Of a DNA stretch of 5,138 nucleotides, positions 1 through 5,138 are shown piece by piece. The stretch spans positions 1 to 5,138 of the forward strand of contig CAWLAN010000167.1 in the NCBI GenBank assembly GCA_963854815.1, read 5' to 3'. Source of the stretch: UBA1146 sp963854815. GTDB taxonomy: Bacteria; Planctomycetota; UBA8108; UBA1146. The notes below the pieces were generated by a model. That model did no database searches. It saw nothing but the letters and a program-made list of their open reading frames with translations, and had not been told where the DNA came from. A program made the position numbers and the translations under genes. Position 1 is the stretch's first letter. Each line of letters starts with the position of its first letter.

Positions 1-223
1 CCTCCGGTGAAAGATGGATCCCCCTGGCGGAGTCGAAGAGGATACGTCCCCCCACCTCGATGGTCCCCGAGTCCGGGTGATGAACTCCGGCGATGGTACG
101 CAACAGGGTCGTCTTCCCCGAACCATTCGGACCGATCAGCGCCACGGGAGTGGCGTTTCCATCCATCTTCACGTCGAGATGGAAATCCCCAAGGCTCAAC
201 TGGATGCTCAGTTGCCAGCTCAT
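1..223 (-). CDS. modC: Molybdate ABC transporter ATP-binding protein ModC (partial, N-terminal 74 residues)
   Basis: This is the cytoplasmic ATPase that powers molybdate import through ModB. Only the first 74 codons are in the window; the gene runs off the left edge, so the signature motif, Walker B and any C-terminal molybdate-binding (TOBE/Mop) domain cannot be seen. The Walker A loop GPNGSGKTT is at residues 31-39, where an ABC ATPase has it. The stretch GGRILFDSARGIHLSPE (residues 58-74) closely matches the segment typical of ModC just before the Q-loop, which separates it from generic ABC ATPases. The start ATG (223-221) overlaps the modB stop in ATGA, a 4-base overlap that suggests translational coupling. 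An ATG 13 bases upstream is in another frame. Position behind modA and modB supports the call. A sulfate or tungstate ATPase is a less likely alternative. Confidence 0.9.
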   Translation of the reverse strand, partial: MSWQLSIQLSLGDFHLDVKMDGNATPVALIGPNGSGKTTLLRTIAGVHHPDSGTIEVGGRILFDSARGIHLSPE

Positions 224-1071
224 CTTGGTGCTCCATTCCGGTCCTCGCCTGCACCGGAGATGACAGAAATACGACGACGTGACCACCATGAGGGAGCAAA
301 GCGCAGCGCAAAGAGCAGCAACACCGCGACCGCGGCCAGCACCAGCGACAGCGCCAGCGCAGTGCGGACATCCGATTCGAGTGCCATGTAGATCGCCAGC
401 GGCATCGTCTGGGTGGTCCCCGGCAGGTTTCCGGCAAAGAGCAAGGTTGCTCCGAACTCGCCGAGTGCCCGTGCCCAGCACAGCGCCGCGCCGCCGATGA
501 GACCTGGAAGTGCCAGCGGCAAGGCAACACGAAAGAAGGCTCCCGCGGGGGACTGACCGAGTGTTCTCGCCACGATCAATAGATCGTCATCGACTCGACG
601 AAATGCGGACGCCGCCGATTGGATGTAGAAAGGTGCCGAGACCACCACCTGAGCCAGCACCACCGCAACGGTGGTGAAGGGAATCTGTAAATCGAAAGCC
701 TCCAACGTGGAACCGAGCAAGCCGCTGCGACCGAAGGTCTGCAACAGAGCGATCCCGACCACTGCCGGAGGCAAGACGATGGGAAGATCGACCATCAGTT
801 CAACCCAGCGCAGTCGCCCCCCCGAGGAACGCGCCAGCCACCAGGCCAGAGGGGTTCCCAGAACCAAGACGATGGCGAGACTAAAGAGCGTGGTACGGGC
901 GCTGAGCCACAACGCCGGTACAAACAACGGGTGATTCACACCCTCCAACAGATCACCGGGAGATGAGGCCGTGGCGATGGCGATGAGCGGAATCACCAGT
1001 AGTGCGAGCATCGGCATCGCACACAGGAACACGGGCCACAGCCGAGGAGAAGGATGGCGACGCTCCACCAT
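220..1071 (-). CDS. modB: Molybdate ABC transporter permease ModB
   Basis: This inner-membrane permease forms the molybdate channel and couples to ModC. From the ATG it has 283 residues, with about six membrane segments near residues 11-34, 53-79, 91-114, 131-152, 184-213 and 236-258. LPIVLPPAVVGIALL (about 96-110) is a ModB hallmark. The cytoplasmic coupling (EAA-type) loop ARTLGQSPAGAFFRVALPLALPG lies at about 168-190, followed by RALGEFGATLLFAGN and TQTMPLAIYMALES, both very typical of ModB. It is longer than the roughly 230-residue E. coli form because of an extra N-terminal helix and a basic C-terminal tail of about 25 residues. The start is either GTG at 1074 or ATG at 1071. ATG is preferred because GGAGG (1080-1076) lies 4 bases from it but only 1 base from the GTG. 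The modA stop overlaps this start in TGATG. Confidence 0.93.
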   Translation of the reverse strand: MVERRHPSPRLWPVFLCAMPMLALLVIPLIAIATASSPGDLLEGVNHPLFVPALWLSARTTLFSLAIVLVLGTPLAWWLARSSGGRLRWVELMVDLPIVLPPAVVGIALLQTFGRSGLLGSTLEAFDLQIPFTTVAVVLAQVVVSAPFYIQSAASAFRRVDDDLLIVARTLGQSPAGAFFRVALPLALPGLIGGAALCWARALGEFGATLLFAGNLPGTTQTMPLAIYMALESDVRTALALSLVLAAVAVLLLFALRFAPSWWSRRRISVISGAGEDRNGAPR

Positions 1072-1904
1072 CACACCTCCACGAACCCATGACGGATCAG
1101 GATCTTCTGACCTGCAGGAGAAAGTGTATATGTGATCCAGTCACCCGCGAGTTTCCGATGGCGACTCCGGGTCAACTCTCCGATGAAATATACCGCCTGC
1201 ACATTGATGTCAGACGGGATGGAGATCGACCGGACCTTATCGGAAATCACCGCATCCGTGCGATACACGATCGCTGCATCGGCTACTCCCAGTTCGACCT
1301 TGGCGCGAACCAGTCGAACGTTGTTCTCGAGCGAGACCACCCGGGAATGGACCTGTTGTTGAAAGTCCGTTCCCAGTTTCTTGCCGGCATTATCCAGCAT
1401 CAGATGGGTGTACTTCCCCACCGGAACATGATCGGTCCCGACCACGAGCCGCGAGGCCTTCGGGAGATCCTCGAAAGTCTCGATACCAGCAGGATTATCA
1501 AGGGGAACAATCAGCACCAGTTCGTTGCGTGCGAAAACGAGCGGATTCTCCACCAGACCGGATTCAACCAGAATCTCCATGTGTTGGGGATTCGCGGTGG
1601 CCAGTACATCCGACGGGGCGCCCTGCTCGATCTGGATTCGAAGTACCTGGCTTCCTGAAAAGACCAGCGAGATATCGGCCAGAGGATGGGACTTCTCGAA
1701 TTCTCGTTCCAGTTCCTGGAATGCTTCCGTCAGGGAACTTGCGGCATAAACGAGGAGAATCTCGCGATCACCCGGATCATGGTGACGGCAACCGGCGATA
1801 ACTGCGGAAACCAGAGTAATGGCCATCACGAGCGCAACACCCGGCAAGGTCTGCGGGGATCGATGGCTGCCAGAAGCAGGAGAAAGGACCGTACAAACAT
1901 TCAC
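1071..1904 (-). CDS. modA: Molybdate-binding lipoprotein ModA (ABC transporter substrate-binding protein)
   Basis: This is the extracytoplasmic receptor that binds molybdate (perhaps also tungstate) and delivers it to ModB. The N-terminus is a lipoprotein signal: hydrophobic stretch about 21-35 and lipobox VIAGC with Cys39, so the mature protein should be lipid-anchored. ModA family motifs appear in order: AASSLTEAFQEL (54-65), FSGSQVLRIQIEQGAPSDV (82-100), PVGKY (161-165), NNVRLVRAKVELG (194-206), AIVYRTDA (211-218) and AGQKILIRHGF near the end. By comparison with E. coli ModA, the serines in AASS and FSGS and Tyr214 are the likely oxyanion ligands. At 277 residues it is normal in size. The GTG at 1904 is the first possible start after an in-frame TAG upstream. 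No clear Shine-Dalgarno precedes it, so an internal start nearer the hydrophobic segment is possible. Confidence 0.93.
   Translation of the reverse strand: MNVCTVLSPASGSHRSPQTLPGVALVMAITLVSAVIAGCRHHDPGDREILLVYAASSLTEAFQELEREFEKSHPLADISLVFSGSQVLRIQIEQGAPSDVLATANPQHMEILVESGLVENPLVFARNELVLIVPLDNPAGIETFEDLPKASRLVVGTDHVPVGKYTHLMLDNAGKKLGTDFQQQVHSRVVSLENNVRLVRAKVELGVADAAIVYRTDAVISDKVRSISIPSDINVQAVYFIGELTRSRHRKLAGDWITYTLSPAGQKILIRHGFVEV
1076..1080 (-). promoter_or_regulatory. Shine-Dalgarno site of modB
   Basis: On the minus strand GGAGG lies inside the last codons of modA, 4 bases before ATG (1071) and 1 base before the alternative GTG (1074). This spacing favours the ATG start, and the site lets terminating ribosomes from modA re-initiate on modB. 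Confidence 0.6.
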
Positions 1905-1993
1905 CGGCTGATCAGTTCCAAACTATTTTGAGGGCAGGAAGATCGCCTCAGATGGCATTTCAATGGGCCTGATCTGTTTCAGGGCACCGCGGT

Positions 1994-2022
1994 AGAAAGT
2001 AACCTCACCTGACAGAAAGTAA
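1994..2022. repeat. Direct repeat AGAAAGTAA, two copies 20 bases apart
   Basis: AGAAAGTAA occurs at 1994-2002 and again at 2014-2022. The start-to-start distance of 20 bases is about two helical turns, so both copies would face the same side of the DNA. That layout is typical of paired binding sites for a transcription factor. The copies lie roughly midway between the two divergent operons. The match is short enough to arise by chance, so a regulatory role is inferred. Confidence 0.4.
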
Positions 2023-2095
2023 AAGATCCATTACATCCGGAGAGCGTTCTCTCTGTTTCTGATTCGACTGTAGCGTCACTATTCGCACCCATGAA

Positions 2096-2101
2096 AGAGG
2101 T
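2096..2101 (+). promoter_or_regulatory. Shine-Dalgarno site of the 2108 gene
   Basis: AGAGGT lies 6-7 bases before the ATG at 2108 and contains the GAGGT core. The good spacing supports this start, which also places a hydrophobic anchor at the very N-terminus. Confidence 0.65.
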
Positions 2102-2107
2102 CCGAAC

Positions 2108-3022
2108 ATGAGCAAGGGTTGGCTATGGGTTCTGGCGGTGCTGATCATGATCTCCGCAGTGGTCTATCAGCGAACGACGGGACCGACTTATCCTTTCCGG
2201 GGCACCTTCGATGCTGGCGGCCAGTCCTACGAGTACCGACTCGTCCGATCACAAGAGACCTCCGGCGAGGCTCGGGTTGCGCTCCCCGATCCGGGAGGCT
2301 CATCGGATGAGATGAAGTTCGAGGCAAAGCTGAACCACAAGAGGTTCAAGACCGACGATTCCTTCACCATCGTATCTTTTGTGAAAGAGACCAAAGAAGA
2401 CGGTGCCGAATGGGCTGCCTATCTGCCGATTCAGCCGGCCGCCGGCAAGATGGAATACTTCGTCACTCTGACAGTGGGCGAGAAAAGCACCAGGATTCCT
2501 GCCCTTACGCCAGCATCATTTGTTGGTCGACCTGAGGGGCAGGACAATATCGTGCTTCGCTACAAGGATCCGGTACCTGGTGCCATCTTGTGGCCACACA
2601 TCATCATGATGTTCTTCTCGGTATTGATCGGGATGCGAGCGGGACTGGCAGCCATCTTCGGTCACCAAGATATGCGCAAACTGGCTTTCATCGCATTGTG
2701 TGGAATGACCCTCGGAGGAATGATCCTGGGACCGATCGTTCAGAAGTACGCTTTCGGTGAGTACTGGACCGGATTCCCCTTCGGTGGTGACCTCACCGAC
2801 AACAAGATGCTGATCATGTGGGGCAGTTGGCTGATCGCAGTGGCAGCCATCGGAACCCGCCCGAAGAAGAACGAAAAAGTCTCTCGGGCCGTTGTTCTGG
2901 TGGCCGCTCTCGTGATGACCGGCGTCTATCTGATCCCCCACAGCATGCGTGGTTCGGAACTGGATTACACGCAGGTGGACCAGGGTGTCGACCCCAGCGA
3001 AGCGATCGGGACGGGTGACTGA
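2108..3022 (+). CDS. Unknown five-helix membrane protein with extracytoplasmic domain
   Basis: I do not recognise a named family. The 304-residue protein has an N-terminal membrane anchor (about 5-20) and a soluble region (about 22-158) rich in alternating polar and hydrophobic residues that suggests a beta-sandwich. Four membrane helices follow, near 159-184, 192-211, 232-250 and 259-277. Basic loops (GHQDMRK; RPKKNEKVSR) place the soluble domain, the loop KYAFGEYWTGFPFGGDLTDNK (about 213-233) and the tail PHSMRGSELDY (277-287) outside the cytoplasm. The glycine/aromatic loop and the HSMRGSELDY tail look like conserved functional motifs rather than linkers. His164 and His278 fall near the outer face. 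It is the first gene of a two-gene operon; its TGA overlaps the next ATG by one base, so the two products probably act together. Function is unknown; a redox or heme-linked role is only a guess. That it is a real gene is well supported. Confidence 0.85.
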   Translation: MSKGWLWVLAVLIMISAVVYQRTTGPTYPFRGTFDAGGQSYEYRLVRSQETSGEARVALPDPGGSSDEMKFEAKLNHKRFKTDDSFTIVSFVKETKEDGAEWAAYLPIQPAAGKMEYFVTLTVGEKSTRIPALTPASFVGRPEGQDNIVLRYKDPVPGAILWPHIIMMFFSVLIGMRAGLAAIFGHQDMRKLAFIALCGMTLGGMILGPIVQKYAFGEYWTGFPFGGDLTDNKMLIMWGSWLIAVAAIGTRPKKNEKVSRAVVLVAALVMTGVYLIPHSMRGSELDYTQVDQGVDPSEAIGTGD

Positions 3023-3462
3023 TGGGCTCGACCTGGGCTCATTTACTGGTGGTCCATGTCCCCGTGTTGTTGAGCCCGGTGGCCTTCTTCTTCCTGATCC
3101 GAGCGTTTCGCTCCACCACAGACTCCGATTTCAAGATCGCCCACGGCTTCGTACTGATCTGTGCCATCGCCTCGGTGGTTGCCTACTTCACAGGAGGAAC
3201 CGCAGCCGAATGGCTGGCAGAAAAAATCGACCTCGATCAGGAACTGCTGGAAAGTCACGGCCTGTGGGGACGTATTGCTTTCACCATCATGTCGCTGGCT
3301 GGAGTTGCATCGCTTGTGGCCGTCATCGCCTACATGCAGGGGGAACGACCTCAACCGCTACTACCAAGGATCGTTCTCGGGTTGATTGTACTGGGCTTTT
3401 TCAGCCTCGCCTGGGCAGCTCACCTGGGCGGAATCCTGCGGCGCCCGGAACTGGGATTCTAA
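3022..3462 (+). CDS. DUF2231-like four-helix membrane protein
   Basis: This 146-residue integral membrane protein has four predicted helices, near 8-28, 39-58, 83-104 and 113-136. Its pattern resembles the DUF2231 type of small membrane protein: a His-x4-His pair entering helix 1 (HLLVVHVP, His7 and His12), TGGTAAEW after helix 2, a His before helix 3 (LESHGLWGR, His79) and HLGGILRRPELGF at the end (His134). The positive-inside rule (RAFR loop inside, acidic DLDQELLESHG loop outside) puts both termini and these four histidines at the outer face. In cytochrome-b-like proteins such histidines bind heme; that is inference here. Its ATG shares one base with the TGA of the upstream gene (TGATG), which indicates translational coupling and a joint function. 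The family assignment rests on motif resemblance recalled from memory, not on a search. Confidence 0.8.
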   Translation: MGSTWAHLLVVHVPVLLSPVAFFFLIRAFRSTTDSDFKIAHGFVLICAIASVVAYFTGGTAAEWLAEKIDLDQELLESHGLWGRIAFTIMSLAGVASLVAVIAYMQGERPQPLLPRIVLGLIVLGFFSLAWAAHLGGILRRPELGF

Positions 3463-3491
3463 CTCGATCGGGGACGGCTTCAGCGGCGCGG
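3463..3491. other. Short convergent intergenic gap
   Basis: Only 29 bases separate the stop of the DUF2231-like gene from the stop of rpmG on the other strand. No hairpin followed by a T-run is visible for either strand, so transcription from both sides may run into the opposing gene, or terminators lie inside coding sequence. Confidence 0.5.
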
Positions 3492-3677
3492 CTATTTGCG
3501 CTTGATCTTGTGGAGAGTGTGTTTGCGCAGTCGAGGCGAGTACTTCTTCAGGCCCGCTTTGAGTTTTTCGGGGAGCCCTCCCTTGACGTTGACCTGGGTC
3601 CTGTAATTGAGGTCCCCGGTCTCCGTGCACTGGAGCCACACGTACTCACGGTTCATCTTGCCCTTGGCCACGACCAT
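3492..3677 (-). CDS. rpmG: 50S ribosomal protein L33 (bL33), zinc-ligand-poor form
   Basis: This is a small component of the large ribosomal subunit. The 61-residue product carries the bL33 pattern: EYVWLQCTETGDLNYRT (11-27), the middle stretch PEKLKAGLKKYSPRLRKHT (36-54) and a basic end, LHKIKRK. In the zinc-binding form two CxxC pairs hold Zn; here the first is CTET and the second SPRL, so only Cys17 remains and zinc binding is not expected. The open frame extends 39 codons upstream, but that part has no L33 character and is rejected. The ATG at 3677 has GGAAG 4 bases upstream. A GTG at 3671 would give the typical MAKGK-like N-terminus, so the start is uncertain by two codons. It is a single gene, convergent with the membrane pair and divergent from pseB. 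Confidence 0.93.
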   Translation of the reverse strand: MVVAKGKMNREYVWLQCTETGDLNYRTQVNVKGGLPEKLKAGLKKYSPRLRKHTLHKIKRK

Positions 3678-3728
3678 CTCGCTTCCGGAAAGACAACTGA
3701 CTCCACCGCTACTACGGCAGAGCCCCGC

Positions 3729-3757
3729 ATCGAACCATCCCCCCCTCCCATCGTCAA
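3729..3757 (-). promoter_or_regulatory. Possible sigma-70 type promoter of rpmG
   Basis: On the minus strand TTGACG (3757-3752, five of six matches to the -35 consensus) is followed after exactly 17 bases by TTCGAT (3734-3729, three of six matches to the -10). It would give an untranslated leader of about 45-50 bases before the rpmG ATG. The -10 is weak, lacking the conserved A at its second position, so this is tentative. Confidence 0.3.
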
Positions 3758-3920
3758 GGAAAACGGGGTTGGTGGACGGCCTCTGTGTGGCCATTACTGC
3801 TCCCAGTAGCGAATCGGGACGGTTGCTGGCGACCGATGACGCGGTTACACCGAAGGGGAGTCCGACCCGATCAACGCAGAGGGAGTCCCACAGCGATGGA
3901 ACCGTTATCAGATCCCTACC

Positions 3921-3926
3921 AGGGAG
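3921..3926 (+). promoter_or_regulatory. Shine-Dalgarno site deciding the pseB start
   Basis: AGGGAG lies 8 bases before the ATG at 3935. A similar GGGAG (3881-3885) lies 10 bases before the in-frame ATG at 3896. Spacing, and the short N-terminus usual for this family, favour 3935. Confidence 0.5.
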
Positions 3927-3934
3927 CAGCTGGA

Positions 3935-4933
3935 ATGGCCCTTCCCGAGCCCCTGATCGGGGCCTCGGTACTGGTCACCGGAGGCACCGGAACGACCGGC
4001 AAACTGCTGGTTCGCTGGCTACTGGAACAATCAGGGGCATCGCGTGTCATCGTCTTCTCCCGCGACGAGCACAAGCACCATGACATGCTCCGTGATCCAC
4101 GATTCCAGCATCCGGCACTGCACTCGATGGTCGGTGATATCCGTGATCCGAGACGACTGCGCCATGCCCTCGAGGGAGTCTCGCTGGTTCTCCATACCGC
4201 CGCCATGAAACATGTCCCCATCGCAGAGGCCAATCCGACGGAGGCTGTCCGGACCAACATCGAGGGGACGATGAATATCATCGAGGCCAGTCGCGATGCC
4301 GGAGTCTCGCGGGTCATCGCTCACTCGACTGACAAGGCCGTCCAGCCAGCTTGCATCTACGGTGCTACAAAACTGGTGATGGAGAAGTTACTGATCCGCG
4401 CCGATGCTGAATCAGGGAAGGATGGGCCTCGCTTCGACATCGTCCGCCACGGAAATCTCATCGGCAGCCGGGGAAGTGTCATCCCACTGTTCCAGGAACA
4501 GATGAAGTCGGGAAGATTGACCCTCACCGATCCCGAGATGACTCGCTTCTGGATCGACGATGAAACACTGGTTTCCATCGTTTTTCGCGCCATCGTCGAT
4601 GGGAAGGGTGGAGATATCTTCATACCGAAACTTCCCGCCTGTCGCCTCGACACCCTTGCACAGGCCATCGCCCAGGATGCCACCATCGAGATCATCGGCG
4701 CTCGCCCCGGCGAGAAACGACACGAGGCACTGACCGATCCTGAAGAAGCGAGCCGGATCCGCCAGTTCGACGACTATCTGGTCATCGCCGCCGTGCACCG
4801 CTCGGGTTACTCGCATTCTGGAGGTGCTCCGGTGACTGCGGGATATCAGTTTCGCAGCGATGAGGCGCCACTTCTCGAGTCCCAGCAGATGCGCGAACTC
4901 ATCGAAGGGAACTGCCCGGCAGAACCTGCCTGA
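3935..4933 (+). CDS. pseB: UDP-GlcNAc 4,6-dehydratase (inverting), PseB-type extended SDR
   Basis: This cytoplasmic NADP-dependent enzyme likely removes water from UDP-GlcNAc and inverts C5, the first step toward pseudaminic-acid-type sugars for surface glycans or flagellin. From ATG 3935 it has 332 residues, the family's usual size. Visible motifs are Rossmann TGGTGTTG (15-22), FSRDEHK (41-47), GDIRD (67-71), AAMKHVPIAEANP (89-101), catalytic STDKA (131-135) and YGATK (142-146), GNLIGSRGSVIPLF (173-186), MTRFW (202-206) and IIGARPGEK (253-261). Asp133, Lys134 and Tyr142 match, offset by one, the PseB catalytic residues as I recall them. The C-terminal YQFRSDEAPLLESQQMRELI region also fits PseB, unlike long membrane CapD proteins. 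An in-frame ATG at 3896 would add 13 residues; the open frame back to 3785 is not family-like. No pseC or other pathway gene follows in the window, so a related sugar product is possible. Confidence 0.85.
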   Translation: MALPEPLIGASVLVTGGTGTTGKLLVRWLLEQSGASRVIVFSRDEHKHHDMLRDPRFQHPALHSMVGDIRDPRRLRHALEGVSLVLHTAAMKHVPIAEANPTEAVRTNIEGTMNIIEASRDAGVSRVIAHSTDKAVQPACIYGATKLVMEKLLIRADAESGKDGPRFDIVRHGNLIGSRGSVIPLFQEQMKSGRLTLTDPEMTRFWIDDETLVSIVFRAIVDGKGGDIFIPKLPACRLDTLAQAIAQDATIEIIGARPGEKRHEALTDPEEASRIRQFDDYLVIAAVHRSGYSHSGGAPVTAGYQFRSDEAPLLESQQMRELIEGNCPAEPA

Positions 4934-4965
4934 ACGGCCCAGATCAGCTCTCAGGCAGGTTTTCT
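4923..4965 (+). terminator. Rho-independent terminator overlapping the pseB stop codon
   Basis: AACCTGCCTGA (4923-4933) pairs perfectly over 11 bases with TCAGGCAGGTT (4951-4961), with a 17-base loop, and the right arm runs directly into TTTTCT. One G-T and one A-T pair can extend the stem outward. The left arm contains the last pseB codons and its TGA stop, so a translating ribosome would sit on the hairpin until release. Confidence 0.85.
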
Positions 4966-5033
4966 GTGCCAGACCCGAGCCCCTGAGGTAAACTGATGGG
5001 GAGGCTTGTCTATTACCGTGAGAAGGGAATTCG
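4966..5033. other. Intergenic leader before the 5034 gene
   Basis: This short spacer after the terminator should carry the promoter of the next gene. A-T rich pieces (TAAACT at 4988-4993, TATTAC near 5011-5016) could be -10 elements, but neither has a matching -35 at proper spacing. AAGGGA at 5023-5028 is a good Shine-Dalgarno site, 5 bases before the ATG. Confidence 0.4.
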
Positions 5034-5138
5034 ATGATCCGGTCGATGATCATTCTGTCGATCCTCATCTGGACCCAGGGAACTCTTTCAGCCCAGGGTT
5101 TACCGCTCCCGACCACTCTCCTGGATTGGGCACAGCCA
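5034..5138 (+). CDS. Exported protein of unknown function (partial, N-terminal 35 residues)
   Basis: The gene begins at ATG 5034 and stays open for 35 codons to the right window edge, so most of it is missing. The product starts MIRSMIILSILIWTQGTLSA: a short basic start (Arg3), a hydrophobic core (about 5-13) and a TLSA site ahead of QG, which reads as a type I signal peptide cleaved after residue 20. The mature part seen (QGLPLPTTLLDWAQP) shows no family. Support comes from a well-placed AAGGGA Shine-Dalgarno site 5 bases upstream and from the terminator that insulates it from pseB. The protein is probably secreted or periplasmic; nothing more can be said. Confidence 0.65.
   Translation, partial: MIRSMIILSILIWTQGTLSAQGLPLPTTLLDWAQP

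Larger units (their letters stand above)
1905..2107. promoter_or_regulatory. Divergent intergenic region between modABC and the 2108-3462 operon
   Basis: These 203 bases must hold the upstream signals for both the leftward mod operon and the rightward membrane-protein operon. No sigma-70 type -35/-10 pair with good matches was found by eye on either strand, and no ModE-type TATATA-containing palindrome. Notable elements are the 9-base direct repeat at 1994-2022 and an 8-base palindrome CTGATCAG at 1908-1915, three bases before the modA GTG. No small gene is evident here. Confidence 0.5.
3678..3934. other. Divergent intergenic region between rpmG and pseB
   Basis: These 257 bases separate the two divergent genes. 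The leftward half holds the tentative rpmG promoter and a C-rich run (3739-3748 region). No convincing promoter for pseB was seen and no tRNA cloverleaf could be built. The end of the region holds two Shine-Dalgarno-like sites that compete for the pseB start. Open frames crossing it lack recognisable protein character. Confidence 0.45.

Noticed and set aside
1002..1658. Plus-strand open frame of 218 codons opposite modA
   Set aside because: It is the complement of a gene with clear ModA motifs and lacks its own Shine-Dalgarno or domains.
2059..2083. Possible promoter -10 (CACTAT) before the 2108 gene
   Set aside because: It matches only three of six consensus bases and no acceptable -35 lies 16-18 bases upstream.
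2516..2941. Minus-strand open frame of 141 codons inside the 2108 gene
   Set aside because: It is antisense to a well-supported membrane-protein gene, low in hydrophobic structure, rich in His/Asp/Gln shadow residues and has no recognisable motif.
3700..3745. Possible tRNA T-arm (GGTTCGATGC on the minus strand)
   Set aside because: The flanking five-base arms do not pair and no anticodon or acceptor stem can be built around it.
3678..3794. A 39-residue N-terminal extension of the rpmG reading frame
   Set aside because: bL33 proteins are about 50-60 residues; the extension lacks ribosomal-protein character, and an ATG with a nearby purine-rich site lies at the expected start.
2949..3809. Plus-strand open frame of 286 codons across the DUF2231-like gene and rpmG
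   Set aside because: It runs in another frame over two recognised genes on opposite strands, is Arg/Gly-rich shadow sequence, and has no family resemblance.
3785..3934. Longer pseB start at 3785
   Set aside because: The 50 added residues show no family similarity and codon use unlike the body of the gene; starts at 3935 or 3896 have Shine-Dalgarno sites.
4412..5116. Minus-strand open frame of 234 codons opposite pseB
   Set aside because: It is antisense to conserved catalytic motifs of pseB and crosses the terminator; no protein family is visible.
1..5138. CRISPR array, insertion sequence or phage genes
   Set aside because: No spaced repeat series, terminal inverted repeats, transposase, integrase or phage structural motifs were seen.

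Overview
The window is bacterial chromosome: densely packed, moderately GC-rich, with overlapping start and stop codons, Shine-Dalgarno sites and a rho-independent terminator. The lipoprotein signal on ModA, a signal peptide on the last gene and a PseB-type nucleotide-sugar enzyme fit a diderm (Gram-negative-like) bacterium. I cannot assign a phylum. bL33 is the only phylogenetic marker and its sequence alone does not settle the question.

Region 1 (1-1904, minus strand) is a compact molybdate-uptake operon read right to left: modA (periplasmic binding lipoprotein), modB (permease) and modC (ATPase, cut by the left window edge). The junctions overlap by 1 and 4 bases, so translation is probably coupled. 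Together they form a complete importer that captures molybdate outside the membrane and pumps it in with ATP.

Region 2 (1905-2107) is the shared upstream region of modA and a rightward operon. It contains a 9-base direct repeat spaced exactly 20 bases apart. No convincing sigma-70 promoter or ModE-type palindrome was found by eye.

Region 3 (2108-3462, plus strand) is a two-gene membrane module with a 1-base overlap. The first gene encodes a protein of unknown function: an N-terminal anchor, an extracytoplasmic domain of about 135 residues and four more membrane segments. The second encodes a four-helix DUF2231-like protein. In both, predicted topology puts most of the histidines near the outer face of the membrane. 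This pair is the least explained and most interesting part of the window; a heme or redox role is only an inference.

Region 4 (3463-3934) holds rpmG (ribosomal protein bL33, minus strand, with three of the four zinc-ligand positions substituted), convergent with region 3, then an intergenic stretch divergent to the next gene.

Region 5 (3935-4970, plus strand) is a PseB-type UDP-GlcNAc 4,6-dehydratase for surface-sugar synthesis. Its stop codon lies inside the stem of a strong terminator. Region 6 (5034-5138) is the beginning of a gene for an exported protein, cut by the right window edge.

The neighbouring units are not obviously one pathway: molybdate uptake, an unknown membrane pair, a ribosomal protein and a sugar enzyme.
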